This document shows, in pieces, positions 32,890 through 44,540 of a stretch of DNA of 64,000 nt. A model generated the notes under the pieces. It was not told the DNA's origin and searched no databases. It saw nothing but the letters and a program-made list of their open reading frames with translations. Made by a program: the position numbers and the translations under genes. The DNA comes from Cherax quadricarinatus (lineage: Eukaryota > Arthropoda > Malacostraca > Decapoda > Parastacidae): NCBI RefSeq assembly GCF_038502225.1, contig NC_091383.1, positions 1,196,001-1,260,000 on the forward strand, in the 5' to 3' direction. The stretch's first letter is position 1; every line of letters starts with the position of its first letter.

Positions 32890-34152
32890 GTAGGTGATAA
32901 CGAGTACACAATCCCCGTTCACAATTCCTTTGAAGCCTTAAGCAGTCTCGAGAATGATAATCCCGCTGATGATGTTGCTGCACACGTCTCTGACGTAGAT
33001 GAATTTGGGGATGAAGTTGAACATGCCTTCTCCGATGACAACCCACCCTTTTGTTTGCACATAACTCCCAATGAAACGATAGGTCCTCTATTCATAATGC
33101 GCCCGTTCATGTGTTCATGGACTCTGGTGCGCAATATCATCAGGTCTAATTTGTTTAAAGATAAACAGTTACGACGTGTCCTCCTCGTTGAACCAACTAC
33201 TGTGTCCTCCCTTAGTGGAGTAGCTGGTTCCCTTCTGCGTGTCCGAGGTCAGACTTCCCTCACCTTTTCTATCCAAGGTAGAGACTTTACTGCTTCTTTC
33301 CTTGTTGTTGACCAGATTACTTTCCCTGGTGATCTTCTACTGGGATTTGCTTCCATGAGAGACTTACGTATTGTGCTCGACCCTTACCGATGGCATGCCC
33401 AAATTGACGACTTGATCGTTCCATTTTGGGGTTACCAGCTGGGATCAGAGATCTGCCATACTGCCGCAGAGTACGATGTTCGGATTAAGTCCTTACAAAC
33501 CAGTGCGTTTTCCAGTAGCGTACCCAAGCGGTTAGGCACTAGTAACTCTGTCACTCCCATCTGTGTTCCACCTACACCTTCAGACATGCAAGACATTGTT
33601 CAGTTGCCTCAGGTGTCCGAGGATGCTCAGACCGCCTTGAGTGCTCAGCCTATCCCTGCAATGTCTGCTAGTTCAAGTAGTAGTTTCTCCACAGGGGACG
33701 CCTTGTCGGAAAACGATTACTTGAGACTGGTAATGCCATCTCTTGTTGATGCCATATGCCGTCTGCAGAAAGACGTCTCTGTTGTGGCTAGTGAACTCAC
33801 TAGAGTGTATGTTGTTGTTCCTAGTGTTCCAGATGGTGATAACGTCCTAGTTGACAGTGATTTCTGCAAGATTAAGGGTTTATTTGTTGAACCTTCCTTA
33901 CATGTTGTAAGAGACAGTAAGATCAGTTTATTCCTTGCTAACACTTCTGGTCACAGTGTTCGTCTCAGAGCAAATACCAATCTCGTTGACCTGGTTCACT
34001 ATCCTTACCCTGTTCAAGTACAGGATGGCTTGCCACTTGACCAGTGGGTCGGTACTATTTCAACAGGGAAGACCTCATCCACTCCACTGGATCAATCCGC
34101 CCCACCAGTTAAGGAGAAAGACTTAGCTCCCACTGACTTCCCAGACAAGTGA
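32890..34152 (+). pseudogene. Gypsy gag end and protease, frameshifted
   Basis: The frame from about 32890 to 34152 reads an acidic segment. Later come RSNLFKDKQLRRV, DLLLGFASMRDL and FWGYQLGS, typical of a gypsy protease and linker. The catalytic D-S-G-A motif is encoded at 33120-33131 but in a different frame from the sequence on either side, so at least two small indels flank it. An open frame that extends upstream to 32758 does so only through LINE leader sequence. Confidence 0.7.
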
Positions 34153-34156
34153 GAAG

Positions 34157-34981
34157 ATGGGTATAACGAACTTATTGTCCCATCGTATCCCACTTGAACC
34201 TGGTACTAGACCCATCTATATACCTGCGTACAGAATGCCTCATTCACAAGTTGCTGTCGCAGAAGAATTGATCAACCAGATGCTTGATGATGGAGTCATC
34301 GCACCTAGCAATTCACCCTGGAATGCGCCCTTGATCCTAATACCTAAGAAGGATGGTACTTGGCGCCCAGTGATTGACTTTAGGAAGTTAAATGCGAAAA
34401 CTATTCCAGATCGCTTCCCACTTCCTGTAGTTGGTGATCTTTTACGTAATATCAGAGATAACACAGTCTTCTCTACCCTGGACTTATTGCAAGGGTTTTG
34501 GCAAGTCCCTCTTCACGAGGACAGTCAAGAGTTAACCGCATTCTCCACTCCCACAGGTCATTATCATTTCTTTCATATGGCCTTTGGGTTACGATCCTCC
34601 CCTATCACATTCTCTAGGCTCGTGACCAATATCTTTAGAGGTCTCATAGGTACTGCACTTATGGTGTACTTAGATGACGTAATCGTCATGTCTAAAGACG
34701 TGGATACACACTTGAAAAGACTTGATGTAGTACTTGGTAAGCCTGAAGAAGTAAATTTAAAGATCAAACTGTCTAAATGTCAAATTTTCAGATCAGAAAT
34801 CAAGTTTCTTGGTCACGTAGTCACTCCTAGAGGGGCTACGACTGACCAAAGTAAAGTAACTGCAGTACTAAATTTTCCAACTCCCAAAACTGCTGATGCT
34901 GTAAGATCCTTTGTGGGTTTAGCAGGTTTTTATAGATCTTTCATTGCCAATTTTTTCTTCCATAGCTGCTCCTCTAACTGA
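34157..34981 (+). pseudogene. Gypsy reverse transcriptase domain
   Basis: The frame carries the RT blocks in order: WNAPLILIPKKDGTWRPVID, LDLLQGFWQVPL, FGLRSSPITF, then YLDD (34667-34678) with both catalytic aspartates, and FLGHVV. It runs off into a false end after FYRSFIANF. A run of six T at 34951-34956 shifts the frame relative to RNase H, most simply a one-base insertion. Confidence 0.88.
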
Positions 34982-35576
34982 GTTGCTTAAGAAAGATGCT
35001 CCTTTTGTTTGGACCTTCCTTCAAGAAAGAGCATTCCAAACTCTAAAAGAAAAACTAACATCTACTCCAATTTTGAAATTTCCAGATTTTTCTAAGCCCT
35101 TCTATCTGACAACTAATGCTAGTTCTATTGGCATAGGTGCCGTACTAGCTCAGAAGACTGATGGCAAGTACAACGCAGTTGCATTTGCTAGCCGAGTCCT
35201 TACGAAGGCTGAACGTAATTATACAGTAACTGAGCAAGAAGCTTTAGCAATAGTATGGTCTTTAAAGCACTTCCGAGACATTATTTATCAGTACTCTGTT
35301 CATGTCTTGACAGACCATGCTCCACTGATACCTTTATTCCAGAACAAACAACCTACTGGAAGGTTAGCCAGATGGACCTTGACTATCCAAGAGTTCAATC
35401 CCACCTTTGAACACTTACCTGGCAAGTCAATTGTAGTCGCAAATGCCTTATCGCGACATGTTAGTATAGTAACTGCAGACCCTCAATTTACTGCCGAGGA
35501 TGTAAAGAATGCTCAAGAACAGATCCCATGTGGTCTGGTGGGATTCGATTCCTGCTCCAGGAAGACCTTATTCTGA
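34944..35576 (+). pseudogene. Gypsy RNase H domain with a substituted active-site residue
   Basis: The frame contains APLTELLKKDAPFVW, then FYLTTNASSIGIGAVLAQ, TVTEQEALAIVWSLKHFRD, VLTDHAPL and LARWTLTIQEF, the RNase H and tether signature of gypsy pol. The first metal-binding Asp of the usual T-D-A-S motif is Asn here (AAT at 35115-35117), while the Glu and the Asp of TDH remain. It ends in a frame that overlaps the start of integrase. Confidence 0.85.
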
Positions 35577-36047
35577 CTGTGAAGCCACCAGCACCCATCA
35601 GTGACTTTGTAATGAGCCAAGAATTACTGTATCGAACAGCCGAGTTGGGTACTCCAAGCAGAAAAGTATACCAGTTAGTAATTCCACAGTCACTAGTGAA
35701 TGTAGCCTTACAGCTAGTTCATGATGCACCAGGTGTTGCACACCCTGGTATGGATCGTTCTGTGAAACAAGCCAGAATAAAATACTTTTGGCCACGTATG
35801 GCAACCGACATTTCCGAGTATGTTAAGAAATGTAGTGTCTGTATGCAGCATAAAGGAAATGTCAATGGTCCTAATCCAGTCCAGGTGTATCCAACTACTA
35901 GCGAACTGTGGGAAAGAGTTGCGCTAGATTTGTTAACCAATTTTAAATGTTCCCTCCAAGGCAACAAACATCTGTGTGTTATGGTAGACCATTTCACCAG
36001 ATATTGTGAGTTAGTTCCTATTGCAGATAAGACTGCCAAGACTAGCA
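35528..36047 (+). pseudogene. Gypsy integrase, zinc-binding domain and first part of the core
   Basis: The HHCC zinc finger is visible (HDAPGVAHPGMDRSVKQARI, then CSVCMQHK). The core starts with ALDLLTNF, carrying the first catalytic Asp, and VMVDHFTRYCELVPI. The frame departs from integrase at about 36047, where a LINE 3' end is inserted. Confidence 0.85.
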
Positions 36048-36340
36048 GGTTAAGAGACCATACAATAAGTGTCAGGGGCCCGATACTGTTCAACTGCCTC
36101 CCAGCATACATAAGGGGGATTACCAACAGACCCCTGGCAGTCTTCAAGCTGGCACTGGACAAGCACCTAAAGTGGGTTCCTGACCAGCCGGGCTGTGGCT
36201 CGTACGTTGGTTTGCGTGCAGCCAGCAGTAACAGCCTGGTTGATCACGCTCTGATCCACCAGGAGGCCTGGTCACAGACCGGGCACCGGGAGCGTTGACC
36301 CCCTGAACTCTCTCCAGGTAAAGTCCAGGTAAACAGTAGC
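36048..36340 (+). mobile_element. LINE 3' end inserted into gypsy integrase
   Basis: The segment reads GPILFNCLPAYIRGITNRPL, then AVFKLALDKHLKWVPDQPG and ASSNSLVDHALIHQEAW. This is the C-terminal tail of a class of LINE polyprotein (L2/CR1-like group, from memory). After a TGA at 36296-36298 comes a GC-rich tail ending in two CCAGGTAAA copies. Integrase resumes directly afterwards (AKAFKERIICRHTTPKS). No clear target-site duplication was found. Confidence 0.72.
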
Positions 36341-36815
36341 TAAAGCGTTTAAAGAACGCATTATCTGCAGGCATACTACCCCTAAGTCCCTAGCAACAGA
36401 TAATGGAGGTGAATTCTATAATGAGATTCTTGAAAATTTGTGTACCTTGTACAAGATCTCTAAATCCACCATTGTTCCTCATCATCCTGCCAGCAATGGT
36501 TTGGCAGAACGTACAAATAAGAAAGTACTTGATGTCTTAAGAGCCACTATCAACTCCAATAGTGAAACTTGGGATGAAGTTATACCAGATGTTCAATGTG
36601 CCATAAATTCTGCTTACAATGCTTCCATAGGTGACACTCCACATTATGCATTGTACGGTGTAGACAAGCGTTTACCTTATGAGTTGTTATATTCCACTCC
36701 GAAACCCAATTACAACCCTGATGATTTCACAGCAACTCGTACCAGCATGACTCAAAGTGTTTTTAGAAGAATCCGTGAAACACTTCATAACAGCAGAATT
36801 TACCAGAGTAACTAA
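36341..36815 (+). pseudogene. Gypsy integrase core, second part
   Basis: The frame reads LATDNGGEFYNEILE (second catalytic Asp), TIVPHHPASNGLAERTNK (catalytic Glu) and the core end (YNASIGDTPHYALYG). With the Asp before the insertion, the D,D,E triad is complete but physically split by about 290 bp of foreign DNA. Confidence 0.85.
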
Positions 36816-37326
36816 TAGCCGTGCTAAGCCGACAAAAGTTAAAGTGGGTTCGAGAGTTATGCTGACTAACTTCAACAAAACATCCGCAATGCCTAAGCTC
36901 GATCAAAAGTTTGTTGGTCCTTATCGAGTAGTTGAACATATCAATGGCAATAAGTATGAGGTTAGAGAAATTAGTACTGGTCAGTATAAAGAATCGCATT
37001 TAGATCATATGAAGTTAGTATGTGGTGATAATGATGTTCCAACCCAGACTAATGTGACAGACTCTGACAATCCTCCTGACTCTGTACCCTCTACCTCTAA
37101 CACTCAGCCAGATAATCATCCTGAATGTCGTTATTCTTTGCGTACTCGACAAGTAATGAGAAACCCACAAGTATCTTTTGTAGATACTTATTCAGATCTC
37201 CCTCAGTCAAGGCTGGTGTTAGCCATTGCAGAAGAATTCGATCCACCCAAAGATGATAACCATTCTGCATATGTAAATCTTACCCTCGCAGAGTTGAGTT
37301 TAAATGCACATGGTCTGCATAATTAG
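36757..37326 (+). pseudogene. Gypsy integrase C-terminal domain
   Basis: The frame reads KPTKVKVGSRVMLTNFNKT, then KFVGPYRVVEHINGNKYEV and HLDHMKL. This is the SH3-like DNA-binding domain (GPY/F module) of gypsy integrases, followed by a low-complexity acidic tail. It overlaps the core frame by 59 bp in another phase, so a frameshift lies near 36760-36815. Confidence 0.82.
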
Positions 37327-37329
37327 ATG

Positions 37330-37974
37330 TCCGAGATGAATGAAAGTATCAACTGTGTTTGTTATCAGCTGATCAGTTTTCAGAATTTTTTTTTTTTGTG
37401 TTCACGTTCCCTCTGAATTCTGAGAATTTAGGAGTAATGATCTGTGTGCGCCAGATTTGCCTTACTGTTAATTACTTTCACCTTTGTAAATATATATATT
37501 CTTCCTCAAAATCCGTAGAGGGCATGAATGCAGATTGATCGATCAATTCCATCCTATATTATACCACGATTTGTTCTTATAATTCGTAATGCATTACGTT
37601 AAAACTCATTACGTTAAAACTCATTACGTTAAAACTCATTACGTTAACATCCATTACGATACCATCCATAAGTTCTAAGCTACATATGTCTTTGTTATTG
37701 TATAGAATCAGCCCAGAGCCACCTGCCTGTTCAGCCTATAGCATAGTATTGTATGACGAGACGATATACGTAACATGACTGAGCTGTCAATATAGTTGCT
37801 GATCCCTTACATGTGTTGTATAGCTTATCTGAGTACCATAGTTAACACCATCCATATGTTCTATATACACGACCCCTTTGCTAGGCCTAGTGACTAGTTT
37901 GTGTGACGTCACGTGATGCTGTTGTGAGCACCTTCGCGCCTGGGAGTTAGTTAGTTTAATATGTTTATTATGCA
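37330..37974. other. 3' non-coding flank of the gypsy copy, possible LTR remnant
   Basis: AT-rich sequence has an oligo-T run (37386-37397), an ATATATATATTC stretch near 37493, four 15-bp copies of ATTACGTTAAAACTC-type sequence at 37587-37645 and a GACGTCACGTGA palindrome near 37907. No second copy was found upstream, so LTR status is unproven. Confidence 0.4.
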
Positions 37975-38350
37975 CCCCATACCCATCCTGTGGGTGGTAG
38001 TCACCCCATACCCATCCTGTGGGTGGTAGTCACCCCATACCCATCCTGTGGGCGGTAGTAACCCCATACCCATCCTGTGGGCGGTAGTAACCCCATACCC
38101 ATCCTGTGGGCGGTAGTCACCCCATACCCATCCTGTGGGCGGTAGTCACCCCATACCCATCCTGTGGGCGGTAGTCACCCCATACCCATTCTGTGGGCGG
38201 TAGTCACCCCATACCCATCCTGTGGGCGGTAGTCACCCCATACCCATCCTGTGGGCGGTAGTCACCCCATACCCATCCTGTGGGCGGTAGTCACCCCATA
38301 CCCATCCTGTGGGCGGTAGTCACCCCATACCCATCCTGTGGGCGGTAGTC
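37975..38350. repeat. 29-bp minisatellite, about 13 copies
   Basis: The unit contains CCCATACCCATCCTGTGGGC followed by GGTAGTCAC. The left flank (GTTTATTATGCACCCCATAC) and the unit are the opposite-strand equivalent of the 44-bp unit at 13187-14168. Confidence 0.93.
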
Positions 38351-38640
38351 AAAAGATTACAGAGGTACATAATTGGTCCAGGGACTGGACTCCAAAGTTT
38401 TGATAGCTGAGCAAGTTACAGAGGTAATGAACTCACAATTTACAAAGGTAATGAACTCACAATTTACAAAGGTAATGAACTCCAGGTAAGTCTGGTCACA
38501 ATCATGACAAGTTACAAAGGTATTTACAGATTACAGAGGTACGTAATGGGTCCAGGGACTGGGCCCCCAAAGTTTTGATAGCTGAACTAGGTACAAAGGT
38601 AATGAACTCACAAGTTACAAAGGTAATGAATTCTGTAAGA
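38351..38640. mobile_element. Dispersed repeat, two tandem copies of about 174 bp
   Basis: AGATTACAGAGGTAC, GGTCCAGGGACTGG and CAAAGTTTTGATAGCTGA recur from 38354 and from 38528. Short AAGGTAATGAACTCACAA repeats lie between them. From memory this adjoins the CATCCTGTGGG motif in decapod repeats. Confidence 0.6.
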
Positions 38641-38858
38641 ATGGTTACTTACGTTTATACATGGCTACAATCACGAACAAATTATAGTGTAATGAGCAAT
38701 TCACACTTCCACACCGTGGGATCCTTCTCAGGTCCCGGTAATCCAAGCAGGCGATAGGACAGGCAGGCTGGGCCTAAATCTTCCACACTCTCCAATATAT
38801 GTGTTGCCATCCAACAAGTGTGTTTAACCATCATATCTCCTACGAACCTCCACGACAT

Positions 38859-40616
38859 GCCAACATAGTGAAGGCTGCCAACATAGTGAAGGCTGTCAGC
38901 ATAGCGAAGGCTGCCAACATAGTGAAGGCTGCCAACATAGTGAAGGCTGTCAGCATAGCGAAGGCTGCCAACATAGTGAAGGCTGCCAACATAGTGAAGG
39001 CTGCCAACATAGTGAAGGCTGCGAACATAGTGAAGGCTGCCAACATAGTGAAGGCTGCCAGCATAGCGAAGGCTGCCAGCATAGCGAAGGCTGCCAGCAT
39101 AGCGAAGGCTGCCAGCATAGCGAAGGCAGCCAACACAGTGAAGGCTGCCAACATAGTGAAGGCTGCCAGCATAGCGAACGCTGCCAGCATAGCGAAGGCT
39201 GCCAGCATAGCGAAGGCTGCCAGCATAGCGAAGGCTGCCAACATAGTGAAGGCTGAAAAACAGTGAAGGCAGCCAACATAGTGAAGGCTGTCAGCATAGC
39301 GAAGGCTACCAACATAGTGAAGGCTGTCAACATAGTGAAGGCAGCCAACATAGTGAAGGCAGCCATAATAGTGAAGGCAGCCAACATAGTGAAGGCTGTC
39401 AACATAGTGAAGGCTGCCAACATAGTGAAGGCTGTCAACATAGTGAAGGCTGTCAACATAGTGAAGGCTGCCAACATAGTGAAGGCTGTCAACATAGTGA
39501 AGGCTGCCAGCATAGCGAAGGCAGCCAACATAGTGAAGGCAGCCAACATAGTGAAGGCTGCCAACATAGTGAAGGCTGCCAACATAGTGAAGGCAGCCAC
39601 CATAGTGAAAGCTGCCAACATAGTGAAGGCTGCCAACATAGTGAAGGCTGCCAACATAGTGAAGGCAGCCAACATAGTGAAGGCTGCCAACATAGTGAAG
39701 GCTGCCAACATAGTGAAGGCAGCCAACATAGTGAAGGCAGCCAACATAGTGAAGGCAGCCAACATAGTGAAGGCAGCCAACATAGTGAAGGCTGCCAGCA
39801 TAGCAAAGGCTGCCAACATAGTGAAGGCTGTCAACATAGTGAAGGCAGACAACATAGTGAAGGCAGCCAACGTAGTGAAGGCAGCCAACGTAGTGAAGGC
39901 TGCCAACATAGTGAAGGCAGCCAACATAGTGAAGGCTGCCAACATAGTGAAGGCTGTCAACATAGTGAAGGCAGCCAACATAGTGAAGGCTGCCAACATA
40001 GTGAAGGCTGTCAACATAGTGAAGGCTGCCAACATAGTGATGGCTGCCAACATAGTGAAGACAGCCAACGTAGTGAAGGCAGCCAACATAGTGAAGGCTG
40101 CCAACATAGTGAAAGCAGCCAACATAGTGAAGGCTGCCAACATAGTGAAGACTGAAAAACATAGTGAAGGCAGCCAACATAGTGAAGGCTGCCAACATAG
40201 TGAAGGCTGCCAACATAGTGAAGGCAGCCAACATAGTGAAGGCTGCCAACATAGTGAAGGCTGCCAACATAGTGAAGGCAGCCAACATAGTGAAGACTGC
40301 CAACATAGTGAAGGCTGCCAACATAGTGAAGGCTGCCAACATAGTGAAGGCAGCCAACATAGTGAAGGCTGTCAACATAGTGAAGGCTGCCAACATAGTG
40401 AAGGCAGCCAACATAGTGAAGGCTGTCAACATAGTGAAGGCAGCCAACATAGTGAAGGCTGTCAACATAGTGAAGGCTGTCAACATAGTGAAGGGTGCAA
40501 ACATAGTGAAGGCTGTCAACATAGTGAAGGCAGCCAACACAGTGAAGGCTGCCAACATAGTGAAGGCTGCCAACATAGTGAAGGCTGCCAACATAGTGAA
40601 GGCTGCCAACATGGTG
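38859..40616. repeat. 18-bp minisatellite, about 97 copies
   Basis: The unit is GGCTGCCAACATAGTGAA. Variants with CAGCATAGCGAA cluster before 39250, and GGCAGCC/GGCTGTC variants are interspersed. Two irregular junctions (GCTGAAAAACA near 39250 and 40150) mark internal rearrangements. The same unit occurs at 30249-30816. Confidence 0.95.
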
Positions 40617-40717
40617 ACTTGTCTCTCTCTAACAAGTTTCCTACCAAATTTACATGCAAATAGCGTAATGAAGACTGAAGGAATATTGTAAGCCGGGTAA
40701 TAACTATATAATGTGTG

Positions 40718-43700
40718 TGTATGTCTCCTTGTTGCTGTGTCCCCTTGTTGCTGTGTCCCCTTGTTGCTGTGTCCCCTTGTTGCTGTGTCTCCTTGTTGCT
40801 GTCTCCCCTTGTTGCTGTGTCCCCTTGTTACTGTGTCCCCTTGTTGTTATGTCACTTTTTGCTGTGTCCCCTTGTTGCTGTGTCCCCTTGTTGCTGTGTC
40901 CTCTTGTTGCTGTGTCTCCTTGTTGCTGTGTCCCCTTGTTGCTGTGTCCCCTTTTTGCTGTGTCCCCTTGTTACTGTGTCCCTTTGTTACTGTGTCCCCT
41001 TGTTGTTGTGTCCCTTTTTGCTGTGTCCCCTTGTTACTGTGTCCCCTTGTTGTTATGTCACTTTTTGCTGTGTCCCCTTGTTGCTCTGTCCCCTTGTTGC
41101 TGTGTCCCCTTGTTGCTGTGTCCCCTTGTTGCTGTGTCCCCTTGTTGCTGTGTCCCCTTGTTGCTGTGTCCCCTTGCTACTGTGTCCCTTTGTTACTGTG
41201 TCCTCTTGCTGTTGTGTCCCTTTTTGCTGTGTCCCCTTGTTACTGTGTCCCCTTGTTGTTATGTCACTTTTTGCTGTGTCCCCTTGTTGCTGTGTCCCTT
41301 TGTTGCTGTGTCCCCTTGTTGCTGTGTCCCCTTGTTGCTGTGTCCCCTTGTTGCTGTGTCCCCTTGTTGCTGTGTCCCCTTGTTGCTGTGTCCCCTTGTT
41401 GCTGTGTCCCTTTGTTGCTGTGTCCCATTGTTGCTGTGTCCCCTTGTTGCTGTGTCCCCTTGTTGCTGTGTCCCCTTGTTGCTGTGTCCCCTTGTTGCTG
41501 TGTCCCCTTGTTACTGTGTCCCCTTGTTGTTGTGTCCCTTTTTGCTGTGTCCCCTTGTTGCTGTGTCCCCTTGTTGCTGTGTCCCCTTGTTGCTGTGTCC
41601 CCTTGTTGTTGTGTCCCCTTGTTACTGTGTCTCCTTGTTGCTGTGTCCCCTTGTTGCTGTGTCCCCTTCTGGCTGTGTCCCCTTGTTGATGTGTCCCCTT
41701 GTTTTTGTGTCCCCTTGTTGCTGTGTCCCATTGTTGCTGTGACCCCTTGTTACTGTGTCCTCTTGTTACTATGCCCCCTTGTTGCTGTGTCCCCTTGTTA
41801 CTGTGTCCCCTTGTTGCTGTGTCCCCTTGTTGCTGTGTCCCCTTGTTGCTGTGTCCCCTTGTTGCTGTGTCCCCTTGTTACTGTGTCCCCTTCTTGTTGT
41901 GCCCCTTTTTGCTGTGTCCCCTTGTTGCTGTGTCCCCTTGTTACTGTGTCCCCTTGTTACTGTGTCCCCTTGTTGCTGTGTCCCTTTTTACTGTGTCCCC
42001 TTGTTGCTGTGTCCCCTTGTTACTGTGTCCCCTTGTTACTGTGTCCCCTTGTTACTGTGTCCCCTTGTTTTTGCGTCCCTTTTTGCTGTGTCCCCTTGTT
42101 GCTGTGTCCCCTTGTTACTGTGTCCCCTTGTTACTGTGTCCCCTTGTTGCTGTGTCCCCTTGTTGCTGTGTCCCCTTGTTACTGTGTCCCCTTGTTGCTG
42201 TGTCCCCTTGTTGCTGTGTCCCCTTGTTGCTGTGTCCCCTTGTTGCTGTGTCCCCTTGTTGCTGTGTCCCCTTGTTGCTGTGTCCCCTTGTTACTGTTTC
42301 CCCTTGTTACTGTGTCCCCTTGTTGTTGTGTCCCTTTTTGCTGTGTCCCCTTGTTACTGTGTCCCCTTGTTGTTATGTCACTTTTTGCTGTGTCCCCTTG
42401 TTGCTGTGTCCCCTTGTTGCTGTGTCCTCTTGTTGCTGTGTCTCCTTGTTGCTGTGTCCCCTTGTTGCTGTGTCCCCTTTTTGCTGTGTCCCCTTGTTAC
42501 TGTGTCCCCTTGTTACTGTGTCCCCTTGTTGTTGTGTCCCTTTTTGCTGTGTCCCCTTGTTACTGTGTCCCCTTGTTGTTATGTCACTTTTTGTTGTGTC
42601 CCCTTGTTGCTGTGTCCCCTTGTTGCTGTGTCCCCTTGTTGCTGTGTCCCCTTGTTGCTGTGTCCCCTTGTTGCTGTGTCCCCTTGTTGCTGTGTCCCCT
42701 TGCTACTGTGTCCCCTTGTTACTGTGTCCCCTTGTTGTTGTGTCCCTTTTTGCTGTGTCCCCTTGTTACTGTGTCCCCTTGTTGTTATGTCACTTTTTGC
42801 TGTGTCCCCTTGTTGCTGTGTCCCTTTGTTGCTGTGTCCCCTTGTTGCTGTGTCCCCTTGTTGCTGTGTCCCCTTGTTGCTGTGTCCCGTTGTTGCTGTG
42901 TCCCCTTGTTGCTGTGTCCCCTTGTTGCTGTGTCCCTTTGTTGCTGTGTCCCATTGTTGCTGTGTCCCCTTGTTGCTGTGTCCCCTTGTTGCTGTGTCCC
43001 CTTGTTGCTGTGTCCCCTTGTTGCTGTGTCCCCTTGTTACTGTGTCCCCTTGTTGTTGTGTCCCTTTTTGCTGTGTCCCCTTGTTGCTGTGTCCCCTTGT
43101 TGCTGTTTCCCCTTGTTGCTGTGTCCCTTTTTGCTGTGTCCCCTTGATGCTGTGTCCCCTTGTCGTTCTGTCCCTTTTTGCTGTGTCCCCTTGTTGCTGT
43201 GTCCCCTTGTTGCTGTGTCCCCTTGTTGCTGTGTCCCCTTGTTGCTGTGTCCCCTTGTTGCTGTGTCCCCTTGTTGCTGTGTGCCCTTGTTGCTGTGTCC
43301 CCTTGTTGCTGTGTCCCCTTGTTGCTGTGTCCCCTTGTTGCTGTGTCCCCTTGTTGCTGTGTCCCCTTGTTGCTGTGTCCCCTTGTTGCTGTGTCCCCTT
43401 GTTACTGTGTCCCCTTGTTACTGTGTCCCCTTGTTACTGTGTCCCCTTTTTGCTGTGTCCCCTTGTTACTGTGTCCCCTTGTTACTGTGTCCCCTTGTTG
43501 TTATGTCACTTTTTGCTGTGTCCCCTTGTTGCTGTGTCCCCTTGTTGCTGTGTCCCCTTATTGCTGTTTCCCCTTGTTGTTGTGTCCCTTTTTGTTGTGT
43601 CCCCTTGTTGCTGTATCCCCTTGTTGCTGTGTCCCTTTTTGCTGTGTCCCCTTGTTGCTGTGTCCCCTTGTTGCTGTTTCCCCTTGTTGCTGTGTCCCTT

Positions 43701-44470
43701 TTTGCTGTGCCCCCTTGATGCTGTGTCCCCTTGTCGTTCAGTCCCTTTTTGCTGTGTCCCCTTGTTGCTGTGTCCCCTTGTTGCTGTATCCCCTTGTTGC
43801 TGTGTCCCCTTGTTGCTGTGTCCCCTTCTTGCTGTGTCCCTTTGTTGCTGTGTCCCCTTGTTGCTGTGTCACCTTGTTGCTGTGTCCCCTTGTTGCTGTG
43901 TCCCCTTGTTGCTGTGTCCCCTTGTTGCTGTGTCCCCTTGTTGCTGTGTCCCCTTGTTGCTGTGTCCCCTTGTTGCTGTGTCCCCTTGTTGCTCTGTCCC
44001 CTTGTTGCTCTGTCCCCTTGTTGCTGTGTCCCCTTGTTACTGTGCCCCATTGTTTCTGTGTCCCCTTGTTGTTGTGTCCCTTTTTGCTGTGTCCCCTTGT
44101 TGCTGTGTCCCCTTGTTGCTGTGTCCCCTTGTGGCTGTGTCCCCTTGTTGCTGTGTCCCCTTGTTACTGTGTCCCCTTGTTACTGTGTCCCCTTGTTGTT
44201 GTGTCCCTTTTTGCTGTGTCCCCTTGTTACTGTGTCCCCTTGTTGTTATGTCACTTTTTGCTGTGTCCCCTTGTTGCTGTGTCCCCTTGTTGCTGTGTCC
44301 CCTTGTTGCTGTTTCCCCTTGTTGTTGTGTCCCTTTTTGCTGTGTCCCCTTGATGCTGTGTCCCCTTGTCGTTCTGTCCCTTTTTGCTGTGTCCCCTTGT
44401 TGCTGTGTCCTCTTGTTGCTGTGTCCCCTTGTTGCTGTGTCCCCTTGTTGCTGTGTCCCCTTGTTGCTGT
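40718..44470. repeat. 16-bp minisatellite, block 1
   Basis: The unit CCCCTTGTTGCTGTGT is repeated about 234 times with single-base variants (TTACTG, TTGTTG, CCCTTTTTG). It has no stop in any + frame and few in - frames, which explains the many overlapping Cys/Leu/Pro-rich frames. Confidence 0.95.
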
Positions 44471-44540
44471 GTGATGTAGTCCAGCTGGGCTTGTGAGGTC
44501 TCTGGGGAGACCTAATTTAACCAATTATATGGTCACACCT
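44471..44540 (+). mobile_element. Duplicated 5' fragment of the downstream LTR
   Basis: About 66 bp (from GTGATGTAGTCCAGCTGGGC to TATGGTCACACCTT) equals the first part of the LTR-like element beginning at 46105. The array then resumes. The copy lies 1633 bp upstream of the original. Confidence 0.88.

Larger units (their letters stand above)
32890..37330 (+). mobile_element. Degenerate Ty3/gypsy-type LTR retrotransposon, internal region
   Basis: In order are a gag end, an aspartic protease, reverse transcriptase, RNase H, an integrase zinc-binding and catalytic region, and an integrase C-terminal domain. This is the gypsy pol order. The copy is dead, with frameshifts around the protease, between RT and RNase H, and before the C-terminal domain. 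It also has an Asn at an RNase H metal-binding position and a foreign insertion in integrase. I found no pair of long terminal repeats. The 5' side is cut by the antisense LINE, and the 3' side (37330-37975) may contain LTR sequence. Confidence 0.88.

Noticed and set aside
32758..32890. ATG at 32758 as the start of the gypsy Gag-protease frame
   Set aside because: This stretch is the antisense LINE 5' leader and is open by chance. Gypsy-like sequence begins further in.
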